Shown here piece by piece: positions 37,531 through 50,820 of a stretch of DNA of 64,000 nt. The stretch is from Ophiodon elongatus. Lineage: Eukaryota > Chordata > Actinopteri > Perciformes > Hexagrammidae. Position 1 is the first letter of the stretch; the number at the start of each line of letters is the position of its first letter. Made by a program: the position numbers and the translations under genes. The notes beneath the pieces are model-generated. The model was not told where the DNA came from, did not search any database, and was given only the letters and a program-made list of their open reading frames with translations. The stretch spans positions 62,001 to 126,000 of the forward strand of contig JACSYO010001810.1 of assembly GCA_016806645.1 (NCBI GenBank), written 5' to 3'.

Positions 37531-38596
37531 CTTCATCATCATAAAACAGCATTTTTCTTTGGCACTTCTGCTGTATCCAACAGAGAGAGACTAACAGGAA
37601 GGGCATGGGAGAAAGTGGGGATGACATGTAACAAATGGCCCTGGGTCTTTACCCTCGCTGCTTTAAGGACTCGGCCTTAACAGCTTCCCTGGTGAGCTAC
37701 CAGGACGCCCCGTAAAACAGCAATTTTAATGAGAGCTTTAAATTGTAAGCTTGTCTGCATTAAAACACAGTATACAGTAGGTGAAGATAGAAAACATGAG
37801 ACTCAATAAGAGGGCTGTATCCGTCCCACTCTCATTAGCTGTGATGCAGAAATGGACAAAGAAATCCTAAAAGTGATCAGAAAATGTTTAACCTTTACAA
37901 TTCCATAGCAACTGGAAGGAAGATCTGCCGAGGAAGATCGTATATGATGAAAAGCTCCAAAACAGCTACTAAATTAACCTCATAGACTGACTTCCTGGGG
38001 TCCTTGTTTTGTTCAACCAACAGTTCAAATTCAATGAAATACAACAGAGGAAAGCAGTAAATCCTCATATATGCAGAGCAAATGTTTAGCCTTTATACTT
38101 CAGAAATGACTTTAACAATTAAGCAATGATCAAAGTTATTGTCGATTAATTTACTGTCAATCAACTTATTGATTAACAGATATATAGTTTCAGCAGTAAA
38201 AAGATTCAACTATTTTTTTATTGCTTGGGGGTTTCTTCTTCTTGTGTGCAGAAATTCTCACAAAATATTGCTGTATATGATTTTCAATATTTTAGATAAC
38301 TATTTCAAAACAGATTGGAAGGTGCCGTTGTGATGAAAACATTTCAAACTGTAAAGTTCAACACATTTTTATGTAGATTCTTATTAAATTTGATCCACAG
38401 AGAGTTTGAACTCTGCCAGCGGCTGTCACTTGCAGCTATATTCATTTGTGCTTCTACTTTCACAGCAGTGTTGAATCTCATAAGGTTTTCCTGAGATTTC
38501 TTCACACTGTACCTGTCACTTCATGGGAGATGGCAGCCCCGTTCCCACAGCCTCACCATATGGCAATGGCAGACTCCGTCAGCTCACCTTTTGTCA

Positions 38597-38598
<2 letters not shown>
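37531..38598. other. Intergenic, no feature seen
   Basis: No open frame or repeat recognised. Confidence 0.5.
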
Positions 38599-38665
<67 letters not shown>

Positions 38666-38678
38666 TCTCTCTCTCTCC
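38599..38678. repeat. (CT)n microsatellite
   Basis: About 40 CT units with one interruption (ccc). Ser/Leu-repeat ORFs across it are artefacts. Confidence 0.95.
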
Positions 38679-39907
38679 CCCTGGGCTTCAAGCTTGTTTT
38701 CCTATTCATTTTCTCGTCACGGTATTTCCTTCAGGCTTCACACTTTTCGATACAGCAATTATGCTTTCTACATGTGTGACAGTGTGAGGTCACAATCATC
38801 ACTATACCGATAAGATGACAGTTTGATGTCAATCCCTTAGAAACTCTATGTCATCCCATCACAAGCTTACTAAGTCTGTCTGTTTCCGTTTAGTGTTACA
38901 TTTTTAATTGCAGCTTAGCAAGATGGCTCCATCTTTCTCCCTTTGACTCTGTCTTTCTTTTTCTCCTGTTCTCCATCTCCATTTCTTCCTTTCGGGCTCT
39001 GCTTGTGATCTCTGCCTGTTATCTGACTGATGTAAGCTCGATGTAATACCTTTAATGATTACGTGTTGTTGATAAGATAAGCCTTCTTGAGCTCTTTGAA
39101 ACTCTTGTATTAACCTCTCTAAACCTACGGACCGTTTCCAGAGAAACGGGGGAAGAGGTGTCATGTGGCTTCGGCCTAAGTATTAATGTTAATAAAAAGC
39201 AACCACTTATAAAGGTGCTGTGTGTTTGTGATTGCGGCAGACATCCGCCTGTTTTCTCGCTGTGCATATTGTTGGTCCTGTAGCCAGATACTGTGTCACT
39301 CTCTCTTTCCCCCAGTCTCATTTTGTCGAAAAAGACAAGGATGAGGGTGGTCGCTTGAAAAGCAACACATCCCCAGGCAGGCACGGTTCTGTCTGGTCTT
39401 CCATTATATCGCTGCACCCGCCTTGCGCTAGCTTGGAACTAGGTTGTTTCCATGGCAACCAAGTATTTGATGGACAGGTCTGTGTATGATGGCCGGTCCG
39501 CTGTGGGAGCTTCCACCCTTTGCTGTCATCCAAACGGGATGCTAAGGATTTAGCATGTCTGTATCTCACGTACTGTGATCTTTTCACTACTGTAGAAATT
39601 AAACATTTGCATTCACACCCCGAACTCTGCTTGTCTACTTTTAGGTACAAACGCCCACATCATAGATGTTGTTACTGCCAGTCCTACACTCCCACTGTAC
39701 AGTACATACAGACACAAAAGACGTGTGAAATTTGAGTTGTGTACCAAATTTGGCTTCATCTTATGAGACAACACACAGAAAATAAACAAACACAAAGCTT
39801 GCATATTCAAACATGGCTGCCTGTTATGTTTCTGAGCCTCCTCTTGCAGTATGCATATGCATATTCATGTATTGTGTGACATTATCACTGAGTAAGATGT
39901 ACAGCTA
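38679..39907. other. Intergenic, no supported gene
   Basis: Overlapping ORFs on both strands at 39052-39650 are not recognised and lack splice or domain support. Confidence 0.45.
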
Positions 39908-40165
39908 TGTACATTTACTCAAGTAGGCTACTGTACTTAAGTGCAAGTTTGAGGTACTTGTACGTTACATAAGTATTTCCATTTCATGTAACTTTATTCT
40001 TCTAAACCACTTCATTTCAGAGGGACATATTGTAACACTCACAGGGTATATTTTTCTGCATTATGAGTAATCTTACTTTTGATACTTTAAGTACATTTAG
40101 CTAATGATACCAAAACTTAAGTGACATTTCAATACAGTACTTTTACTTGCAATGGAGTACTCTTA
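39908..40165 (+). mobile_element. Dispersed 'gtacatttactcaagta' repeat, copy 1
   Basis: Starts gtacatttactcaagta and continues with tacttaagt, tttgaggtacttgta, ttcatttcagaggga and acttttacttgcaa. Shares its start with copies at 57895 and 61567. Likely a non-autonomous DNA element common in percomorphs; family not named. Confidence 0.55.
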
Positions 40166-43100
40166 TATTGTATGTAGTATGTATTTAGCTTTTTCTCCAA
40201 CTCATCTGTAGTTAATGCCAAAACTCTTAGTATTAGTGCAAGACAGTAGAAAGGTTTACTCATCTTCAGTATCAACATAGACAAACTTAAAGATTTCAAA
40301 GTATGCCAGTAGTTGCTCTAAGCAATTTCTGATTTCCTGACAAAAATTATTTCCTCTGAAATAGATCATTTATATTTTTTCATGCTGACAAGGGATGTGA
40401 AATAACTCTAAACCTCTCTATCTTCCTGAATCCCCTTAAAATAACCCTGTTCCAGCCTTTTTTTCCCAGCTATTTTCAAAAGGGATGTATCAGAGTGTGA
40501 AAGACAGCAGATCCCTCTTTAAAGGATTACTGTGTGAGTAGGATGAGATTTCTCACTTCTTTTCCCTACATCGTCCCTCTCTAGCTGCACAGTGCACGAA
40601 AACCATGTTGTTATTATCACTCGTTTTCCACTCAGGTAATAACAATAACAATTCGCTTCTGTACACAACAATAACAGCCTCATCAAAAAAGACTGCAGCG
40701 GAAGCAACTTTAATTGAACAGCGTCGTAGCAAATTAATGTTTGACAGTGTGATTCCCCTCCTGTTTTACTCTCTGCACACCTGAGACTCACCACCTACAG
40801 GTCACAGACGCCATATGTCTTGGTCAGTGATTCACATGAAGAACAGGACTCCCACACCCACACACAATAGAAGAACCTAGTTTGTATGCAACACGATCAT
40901 CACCAATACACGCATATTTGCAAAATCCAAATTAAACATTTAAGATGGAGAATACATCCTTTCACTCACTTGAGGTATTTCTATTTAGCACACAAGGTAA
41001 AGCATTCTTCTCCATAATGCATATCCTCTCCTAGGCATTTTGTGATACAGGTTGCTTACTTAGAATAATGTGGCTATGTGCTGTAAGCCTCGCTGACAAA
41101 GAACCTGTCTAATCCATCAAGAAGTTTCAGGGCAATGAGGATTTGCATGACAAAACAAATATCGTGAAATGCTAGTAAGATTAAGTGGAGGACTGAATGA
41201 AATTGCCTTGGACTTCCGCATAATTTCACAGCAAGAGCTCATTTTGTTATACTGAAGTATGAAAAGCACAAAAAGGTAAAGCATCAGACGTGTGCGATGC
41301 GATTGGTAGTCAGTGTTGTTAGTATGCAGTATTCATTCCCAGTGTGGCTGACTGTTGCTAGACAGCACCAGTTGTGATTATTTCTGCAGTGAGACAGTTT
41401 TGCATCCACTACATGTATGCAACATGAACTACACACACAAAACACCGAGAGAGACACACACACATACACACACGCATCCATAAACGTAGTGTGTGTCACC
41501 ACATTGACCACCAAGGCCACTATTTGCTTTATGAGTATGCGATTTTGAACAGCGCTGTGCAATTTCAATTGAGCTTTGTAGAGGCTTTGAATGTCTGCCT
41601 CCCTTTTCCCAAACTGGCCACACTCCCAATCACAGATAATGAGGGAACATGGAAGCCAAACTAGAGGTTCTGAAATTGTAATGAGAAAGACTTCCTGCAA
41701 CTAAAAGAGACAGAAGGACTGATTTAGCACAGCAGAACCAGAGACTGTAAGGCAGTAATAGGACAAATTTAGATGGCAGTCATATTATTCAGCTGTGGTG
41801 ACCAAGAGAAAGAAGGGAGTGAGTTAAGATTTGTGGGTCCTTTTTTGTGGTGGAGCCACGAATTAAATGCATGATGGTCAGAGATAGTGAACGAGTATGG
41901 AATATTGACAAAGACCACTTATAGTGTGCGCGAGGGGAGGTGGATGGGTCCAATGAACACAGGCTGTTCAACCATGAGACTGGTGTTTGACAACGCATGT
42001 CCCAAAGTGTTGCTGTTGATTTGTTGCCTGAAGCTGATGTTGGTGACGGTTTTCCTAAACCTAACTGAAAGTTTTGTTAACTTTCGTTTTGTAACATAAT
42101 GTCGTCCTGAAATAATAATGACATCCTTGTTCTGTTGTCATTAGCAAAACTTACATTCGGACAACATAACACAAAGCCCCAAAAGACGCCTTTAAGCCCA
42201 CGTGAATGAACAGTTTTCTCCAGCTAATTGTCTCTCGAGCTTTCACTCTAATTAGCAGAGCATGTACAACAGACTGTGTCTCAGTGTCAGCTTGCCTTTA
42301 ACACATTCATTCTAAATGCATGGAAAATACACGATGCTCATATGACTGTCGACAGCTGACACCAACAGCATGCCTTCTGACCTCATAGCGTAGTTGTTGT
42401 TGTTGTGTTGTATCAAGTGGTAAAAAACACATTTAAAAGCACTGCATGTTCTCTTCTTTTACTATGACAATGTACTATGATTAGTAAAGAGTCTGCAGAC
42501 ATGCTGGACCAAGCGCCTTACACTGCTATCTCAAAAGCAAATTATGTACTTTTTTTTTTTTTTTTATGCAAGCAGAAGCACCTGAGTGGTCTAAGAAGCC
42601 GGTCATATGACTGTGACTCTCAGGCTTAGAATTTGACTTAAACATCTGTCAAAAGTCACCTAATATCTCATTTTGGATTTTCTCATAATAACATATCTAG
42701 CGGGTGACAGAGAGGAATGTTACTTATAAAGTGTCGAGCTGCAGAATTTATCTTGTGAATTCACCGTTGTACCATGCTCTTTGTCATTTCTGTACACTCC
42801 TATCTCGTGCAAACATTTCCATAATACATTTTTACATCCATTTGACTATAAGGAAATTGGACTTAGCTGAGAGCTCAATAAGTCTCCCATAGCTATACAG
42901 AACAATACCCAACAGACTCATGTCACATGAAATGCACAACAGCTATAGAGTGGTATGGCAATAACAAACAGAACAGGAGAAAGCTGAGTTTGGGTAGCAG
43001 CCAGAAGAATGTGTCGCTGGGAGGAGCAGGGTGTCCTCGTTAACATGTCGGCAGTGTTAACAAGTTTATTGCTCTTCCAGAACACAAATTTCATAAAAGA

Positions 43101-45909
43101 TAATCGTAAAGTAACAGAAATCTGTCTAAATACCTCAGTGATTTGGGATTATCTGATGCATTATATCGCAGAATAGCACTGAAAAAGTTATACCAATCCT
43201 AAAATACAAAATATCATATTAAGATGTCAAACGTTTTGATTAATTTTGACATTATTACTTTACTAGACCATTTCATTTATTCATTTATTTACATAGTTCA
43301 TTCATTACATATTTACAAGTTAAATTGTTTTAATCAGCAACAAACAACTACAACAATCTGCTGAACCTACCTTTGTGGTTTTCCTGACATTTAACGCGGT
43401 CTAAGACCTCCAAAATGTCTGATTGGTTGAACCCAGTCACCGGAAAAAAAGTTTGTCATTGTACGCTTCTGCAAACCACAGGATACGGTACATGTTGAGG
43501 TTTTTGAACCAAAAATGCATTTCATAAATAGGTTTCATATCAGCCTTGTATAAAGCTTGCAGAAACACATAATGGCACGTAGTTAACGTTGTGGAACTAT
43601 TGGTTAGGTTTAGGCAACAAAACTTAATGTACCAATGTAATGTGACAACTGTAACAACGTAACTGGCACAGATAAATGACATCGCCCTCACTCCACTTTC
43701 TTACCTTAAATGAGCTAACAAGCGTAATAACGTTACATAACAAGCATAAAGACAATGTTTAACTTTGATTTAAACGGGACACAAACAGATTTCTCCTGGG
43801 TGAAAGTCCTGCATTTGTTTGACCCGTCCATCATCCCTCCCACCCATCAGTAGTGGACTTTTGTAGACCACTTAACTCTCAATCGTGCTCTCTCAATGTA
43901 CTACGTCACTTGCTCTGACCAAATGTAAAAACGTCCACATTCAACATATTCGTGGTTTGAAGAAACGTACAATGCCAACAGGTTTTCAGGGTGACTCGGC
44001 TGTATTGGTTAGTTGTCAACAAATCTCTTTGCTGTCTGTGCTGCCGAGCCACAAGCCGATTTGTTTTTTAAAGAAAACATGAAACTTTAAAAACAGGTCA
44101 CAAATATGTAGTTTTATTTTTACAACAGCTCTGTAATTTCTTGAAATAGCTGGGCATTGTATTTCTGGGCAAATGTTGCTCAAACTAGAGTTAATAGTAC
44201 ATTTGTTCGGAACTATTTTCAGCTGCAAATGAATACACATTTGGTGAGCTAGTGAGTATTTAAAGCAGAAAGACAGAAAGTGTATGTGGGATTGACTCAT
44301 AATAAACTACAGTGCCCATGTTCACCTAAAAGACGAACGCATGGCAACAGTGTGGTTAAATGATGTGTTTTAATAGCTTTTGGACAACACTGACTCTGTG
44401 GTTTCAAGAAATAACATGTCCGGCTCTGTCAATACTATTGATTGAGTCAATTAATTATTGATTTTTGTCCAGCGGGACTCGTGGCAGTAATTATGTTCAC
44501 CGACAAGGTAATTTATTAAAATTTTAAGCTACACGTATGTTGGCTAACGTAACGTTAATTTGCTACCATTAGATGAGTCAACTACACATACAGGTAGTGT
44601 AGCTAACGTTATGGGTCAATTCAATTCAAGAAATACAAACAATGGTAAACAATCGAGTGGCTCGCTGACTTCTGTCCTCACTCTCTGACGTATCATCTGG
44701 TGTTTCCTGTGTTTCCCTGGAAGTTAGAGCAACTAAAGTGAGTAATGGGGATATTACCCCACAGCTGACCAAATTAAACGCATCTCTGAGTTTGGAAACA
44801 TTTGGGATAAAAACTCATGACATAGCTCTAGTCATTCAGAAAATTTGTGGCTTAAATGTTGCATATTAAGCCCTTTTGGTATTGTACCACCCCATGTTTA
44901 TTTCTCTCCTGAATACAGTTATATTTAACCTATTTGATTTCTTCACTCTTGCTATTCAGCTGTGACACTAAGCTGTGAAATATAAATAAGAAACAAACCT
45001 CCACAAGTCACCACTAATACTATACATGCTCTACAGCTGGTAATTTAACTCACTATTTATGTCTTACAATACAACTCTACTAAAACATACTGACATTCCT
45101 GACTAAAACCATGTCATCTATGTGTAAAATTACATTTATTTTTAACCCTGTAGGAGTTTGCTGCAACCCCCTGGATTTCTCATTTTCTCTCTCAGGATTG
45201 ATTTCTGGCTTTGCAGTGACACACACTGTGCAGTGTGGAAAACTGACATTTGGAAATCTATTCCTAAAAATCCCAGCTACAGTAAAGCTACAGCTTGCTC
45301 TGACTTTATTTCTGCAGCATCTCTGTGACCTCCTGCTTCAGGCTGTCCAGAGGCGGCTATTAGAGGCCTGGAATGAGAAGGTCTTTCTGCGCACTCATCC
45401 AAGTGTGAAGACCGGTTGGGGTGGGGGACACATGGGTCATCACAGATCCATTCAGGGCTTTCAGCTGGAGTGTTTGCCTGGCATGATGCCCCTAAAAGGT
45501 CACCAGTCCATGAGATAACATTTATACAACCATCTCATGCTTGACTGGACTGCTTTGGATGCAGAAGAAGGCAGCAGCAGAGCAGGGGTTGGTTGGTTAC
45601 AAGAGCCTCCAGGGTACGGAGAAGTAAAGGATAGAGGAGACGATGTTTAAATCAGCTTTCACTGTGGTGCTGTTTACTCCACTGATAAGTTATTGCTGTT
45701 GGAGACTGTGTGCCATTAATTTGAGATGTGTTTGCATGGATTACTCTGGAGACTCATGTGGTGTTTGGCTAAGAGTAGGCCTAATTAGAGATTCACCTTT
45801 TAATTCCATATTTGAGTTGAGTGGAGATAGGGCTGACTCAGCAGTTCGAAGTTCTTTACAGAGAAGAAACTAAATAAACTAGAAGAGTTAGAGCTGCTAA
45901 TTGGATCAA
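40166..45909. other. Intergenic, no supported gene
   Basis: Contains an interrupted (CA)n tract near 41453-41473 and a poly-T run at 42549-42565. The 42040-42090 and 43600-43680 segments (tttcctaaacctaact, ggttaggtttaggcaac) look like fragments of a dispersed repeat also present at 51630-51680. No gene. Confidence 0.45.
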
Positions 45910-46232
45910 ATGTCAAAGTAGGGCTGGGCAATATAGTGATATTATATTGAAATTGTAATATAAGACTAAATTTGTCTTCCAGTTTGGATATTGTAAAAAT
46001 AATAGTGTCTTTTCCTGGTTTTAAAGACTGCATTACCTTAAAGTGATTTCCTTTACCCACTGAGTCATTATATTCACTTTACTGATTATTATTCATAAAA
46101 AACCTCATTGTGTAAATATTTTGTGAAAGCATCAATAGTCAACTCTTCAAAATTGTTGCAATATTGATATCGAGGTATTTGCTCAAAAATATATTTGCTA
46201 TTCTTATATCGCCCAGACCTATATGTCAAAGT
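45910..46232. mobile_element. Complete small DNA transposon with inverted termini and 10-bp flanking duplication
   Basis: atgtcaaagt occurs exactly at 45910-45919 and again at 46223-46232. Between them is a 303-bp AT-rich unit starting agggctgggcaatat and ending atatcgcccagacctat; the termini are inverted repeats of each other with few mismatches. A 9-10 bp duplication fits Mutator-like elements better than hAT (8 bp), but this is inference. No coding capacity. Confidence 0.7.
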
Positions 46233-46399
46233 GCAATGTGAAAGGGTACAAACACAGAGAGAATTGTCGCCTGCCTTTGTAGTTCCCCCTCAGCTCTACG
46301 GAGAGTTTTAGTGTCTTTCAGCTCATTGTTTTTGTTCGCTCTCCTTTCCAGCCCCAGCACAAGGTTTTCAGTGAAAACGTCACCTTGTGATCATAATGG

Positions 46400-46540
46400 A
46401 GCATTTAGCAGCTAGTAGCCAGCTATTTCCCTCAGGAGTGAGTGGAGACCAGAAAAGAGCTAAAAGAAGACTGAATACCGAAATCAAGTTGCCAGAAGAA
46501 CAACTCCACATGCTCCACATGCTCTCCAACGGGCAGGACT
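46400..46540. mobile_element. Dispersed repeat, related to 27930-28145
   Basis: Shares tttccctcaggagt, gagaccag and agagctaaaagaaga with the copy in the st6gal2 first intron. Truncated. Confidence 0.45.
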
Positions 46541-48694
46541 TTGACACAAGAGTCCAGAATTGGCATCCTGATTCCTCTGTGTGGTTCAGATTCAGGCAAC
46601 AAAAGCACTTTGGTTGAGAGAAAGATTGGGGTTTCAGTTAAGTGTAATAAACCTGTTGTGCTTCAAGACACTGCAGACTTTCTTTGTATCAAATCCTCAT
46701 ATCCAAGTGCTGCCAGTGCCCAAACATAACCATAAAAAAGTTTAATAATACTGCGGTCACTACAAGCAGAGATTGCAGGTTTGGATATTTTGGCGGAAAA
46801 CACATTAAATTGTTTTCAATATATTGATACAACATTTTTTTTGATTTTTTTAGATATATTCATAGATTAATTATATTAATTGTATCTGGGCAACATTGCA
46901 ACTACTACAAAACATACCTGCTGTTGCAAATTTGTTTTAAATAAATGTATCTAAGATACAGGGTTGTAAGGTGATAGATAATATGTCAATGTTGTGTTTA
47001 TAGTGGTCAAAACAATTATAACAATGGAAAAATAGAAGATAAGAAAAATGCTCAAGTAGAGATTATTACAGTGAAACTGAAACTAAGGTGATGTGCTTTC
47101 TCCTTTTGAGGTTCTGGACAGGAGATTGATTGTATTGGCTAAATAGAGGTGTTAGGAAAAGGGAGGAAAATGCATAATAATCGCGTGGTTAAGATGAAGG
47201 CATGAATTACAGTGGCTCTTTGGTATTAAAGGAAACACTGTAGCAATATTTTCAATTTGAAAAACTAGAACCGAGATAAAGAGATTGAACACAGAAGTGT
47301 CTCTCTAAAGGAACCATGTATAAAATGCTGCAGACCAAGGCAGCTGTGTCGGACTGAATCAAAAGAAGCGTTGTATTTCTGAGACACTTTTACCATTAAC
47401 ATTTCATAATCTCTTAATAGATCCATGACAACCAGAACTGACACCATCAACACGATTTGCCATGTATAGTTTCTGTGGTGTAGTATGTCTAAATGCCTGA
47501 CTCAAACTCCTCCAGAAGTTTGTGTTTTTATGACTCATAAACCTGTTTAATCATTAATATATTGCTCAAAGGTAAAATGTTTGATGTTGGCTTTCAATTA
47601 ATCAGGACTTCACTGTCAAGGTTAAGTTTCTGAGTTGAAGAAAAACTCAGTCTTAGATGTGTCAATGATGCTCAGAACACTTAGACGGGGGAGAATTTGA
47701 CGTGAATACTGTACTTCATATTAACAAGGCGGCAGTTGATCAGTCATTACAAATGTATGCTGTGCTGCCAAACACTGTTCAAACACACCAAACAGATTTT
47801 TAGATTCCAGTGGAGCTCCAAGGCAGTATCAAATATGTGTGGCTGATTTTGGTGGAAATATGTGCAAAACGATTCACGAGAATATTGATTGATTGGATTG
47901 ATGCAGCCATAAAAAGAGTTGTGGGTTGGTGAATATTTCACTCAGTGTAAATATCATATTGCAAAAATATTTCACTGTGTAAATATCATATATGCAAAAA
48001 TTAAAAGTGTATTCCTCAAACAGGGTGGAAGAAGGTTATTTCAACAACCTTAAAGTGTCCTAAGTGACAGCCAGACACTCAGACATGCAGTCATTTTAAC
48101 AAACAAGAGGGCTGGGTTGAGGTGCACTCAAGTTGAATCTAAGTGACATTGTTTCATTTAAGCAAAAAGCTAAACTGTGTAGAACAATTTGTGAGCAGCC
48201 GGGCGCTGGATCACTGAGATGGGTCCTTGTTTAACCCAGTGTTACTTTAACTTCAGTCCCCTGAGAAACAAAAAGTTGTCGTAGAACAAAAGTAAAGGGA
48301 AATGTGTTTACAGCTCACTGACCTCTGAGCATACATACACTGGCTTTGCAACATCACTTTTACTTTACTTTTACTTTTTTCTGCTATGTATTATTGTCAT
48401 TCCCCTCACTCTGATGTGAACTACAGAGACACTTTAAACTAGGTTATTTTTTATAAACATGGAAGATTACAAAAACAGGATTAAGGACTCTTTGAATGCA
48501 CGTCCTGTTACTGAACCCAGCTAATTCATTATTTTATGTCATTTTTGTTTGTTTTTATACATTTTGGGGTTGTTCCTTTTTTTGTCTTATATTGTTAGTT
48601 TTAACTTTTTTTGCTGTTTCTTTTAAGTCTGTTGTTTGCCTTTTTAAAGTGTTCAATGAAGAATTCAGAGCATATCTATTGCCTTCTCAGTGTT
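46541..48694. other. Intergenic, no gene seen
   Basis: AT-rich. A diverged tandem duplication with a period of about 31 bp (gtaaatatcatat, gcaaaaat) lies at 47938-48000. Nothing else recognised. Confidence 0.45.
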
Positions 48695-49070
48695 AACCTG
48701 ATCCAGAGGGTTGGCGCTACGTTTTCGCAACGACGCTGTGGGCGGAGCTGTTTTTCAGCTGTAACCTCCAAATGAGAGCAGTGCAGAGCGCGGGCGGCCA
48801 TTAGCTAGCCAGTCGAGCCCAACACAGAGACTTGCAATAAAATCTACATGCAACTGGCCGTGCTTTGCCAACAGAGCACATAGGGGCTCAGATAACAACA
48901 CACAGAGGGATCTCTGCTCAGGTAGACATTACTCCACTAAGTCTTTACATAAAAAAGACTTGTTTGCTGCTATATGAATGCCCTGTATTTCAAATTTAGC
49001 GAAAACTTAATGAAACTCTTTATGCTGCCATCTTGGCCCGGGCTGCCTTGCAAATTAGAATTTGAATCTC
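48695..49070. mobile_element. Probable interspersed repeat
   Basis: GC-richer block (gggcggagctg, gccattagctagcc), then acacagagggatctctgctc, tttacataaaaaagacttg and gaatttgaatctcaatggga. I recall these as a dispersed percomorph repeat; unclassified and without an ORF. Confidence 0.35.
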
Positions 49071-49728
49071 AATGGGAAAACATCCTGGCAAAGTAAGTTC
49101 TCCTCAGGTTTTCCTTGGGCTTATAGATGCAACTGAAACACTTAAGACCTGGATACTCTGCTGAGTTTTGTGTCTGTGTTCTTTAACCTTGATAAAAAAA
49201 AAAAAAAAACAGTAGAACTAGGATTCAGATATTGTAGCTGCTGAGATGAGTTCAGTCACATGAAAGTGCAGCTGGATGAAACGAACATTCCCTCAAGGCC
49301 TGGCTGCCGCTTCTGATACTTCTACGCACCACAGGGAGACGGCTGAATAAGCATTATAGTGTGGTGAAAAACACGACCTTAAGGTCCAGCTCATCTGCAG
49401 CAGTGACCCTACCCAACCACAAGGCAGTGCACTATTGCCTGTGTGCGCTTTCTAAGTCTGAAGCGTTTCCCTTTGGTAATTCGCCCTTTCATATCAGTAC
49501 ATGTACTTTTCTCTGTTTGCTTGTACGCACGTTTTCACAGTCCATTAAGATTGAGATAAACCACCTTGAGTATTTTTCGAGTCATTTCAGTGGTTAGGGT
49601 TCAGTATCGCGTCCTCAAACTGAGAGTGAAAGAATGTTTTTCATAACCAAAGATATGAAACTTCCTGTTCAGATAGGACAACGATCAGCAGAAAGTTTGC
49701 GTAGCTCATCAAAAAAACTGCAGTAGTG
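49071..49728. other. Intergenic, no feature
   Basis: Includes a poly-A run at 49193-49209. No gene. Confidence 0.5.
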
Positions 49729-49729
49729 C

Positions 49730-49760
<31 letters not shown>

Positions 49761-49766
49761 TGTGTA
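49729..49766. repeat. (GT)n microsatellite
   Basis: About 18 GT units with one at interruption. Confidence 0.9.
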
Positions 49767-50568
49767 CTGTGAAGATATATACGGACTTTAGCTTTTCAAA
49801 TGAACTAACACACAAGAGCTTTACTTTCTTACTTACTTAAAATATGATCGTAAAATCGTAAAAATATTTGCTCAATTTCTCATGAAAAAACATTTTTTGT
49901 TTAAAAAAACTATATATTTTTCCTTGTAGTGAGAAATGTATCGAATGACTATTTACCAATTATTTTACTTTTAGTGTGAAACTTACTTTTCTGATAACAA
50001 CAAATAACTAATTTCCGAGAAATATATGTTTTATTTATTTAATTATGTATCTCTTGTATGGTGACAGTATAACGCTGTGTGATTCAAACTGTTCACGTGA
50101 CATCACGTTTGCATGTGTTGGCTGATATGTGGCATCTCCTAAAAACCCAAACATCACCTTCCTCTTTGCGGTTTCCTGTTTCCAGCATCTGTAAACTTCC
50201 TGTGTGAATTCCCAGCTGCATGGAGAATCATTGACAAGGGTTTCAAATCTGTCCTGACTCCATTCCCTGAAGCCAGCCAGGGGGCGGGGGTGGGGGCAGA
50301 ATGTGGTAAATGGCCAGGGGTGGCCGACTTGAGATGTATGGGCGAGTAAAAACCACCAAGTGGTTGCCAGAGGTCGCCAGACAAAGATTTGAATGTGTGG
50401 TGGAGTGATGGGTGAGGGGAGTGGGGGTGGAGCAGACTCAAAAGGAGACGTGGCGCAGACTCAAAAGGAGACGAGGAGCAGAGGAGAGAGGGGACACAGG
50501 GGGTGTCACAGTCCTAAACAAAAAGACAACAAAAAGGGAGAATGTTGGGGTGGTAAAGTGAGGAGAGG

Positions 50569-50569
<1 letters not shown>
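49767..50569. other. Intergenic, no gene
   Basis: A 23-bp tandem duplication (gcagactcaaaaggagacg twice) lies at 50432-50476. Nothing else recognised. Confidence 0.5.

Positions 50570-50658
<89 letters not shown>
50570..50658. repeat. Long uninterrupted (GT)n microsatellite
   Basis: About 44 GT units. The adjacent 50659-50820 (ggggacttgcc, tttgtccccaaaagtcat) resembles a repeat commonly anchored to CA/GT tracts in fish. Confidence 0.95.
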
Positions 50659-50660
<2 letters not shown>

Positions 50661-50820
50661 CATGAATCTGTCACACTGTGGGGACTTGCCTTACTTGTGG
50701 GGACAAAATATGTTGCCTTGTGGTAAATTATTATAGGGTGAAGACACTTGGTTTAAGGTTCGGGTAAAGATAGGTTTAGGTTGAAGTTGGGATGTTTTGT
50801 CCCCAAAAGTCATAAAATCA

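Noticed and set aside
38446..38813. Ser/Leu-repeat ORFs at 38.5 kb and 57.3 kb
   Set aside because: Translations of (CT)n microsatellites.
45111..45518. 135-codon plus-strand ORF
   Set aside because: No recognisable domain, no promoter or splice support.
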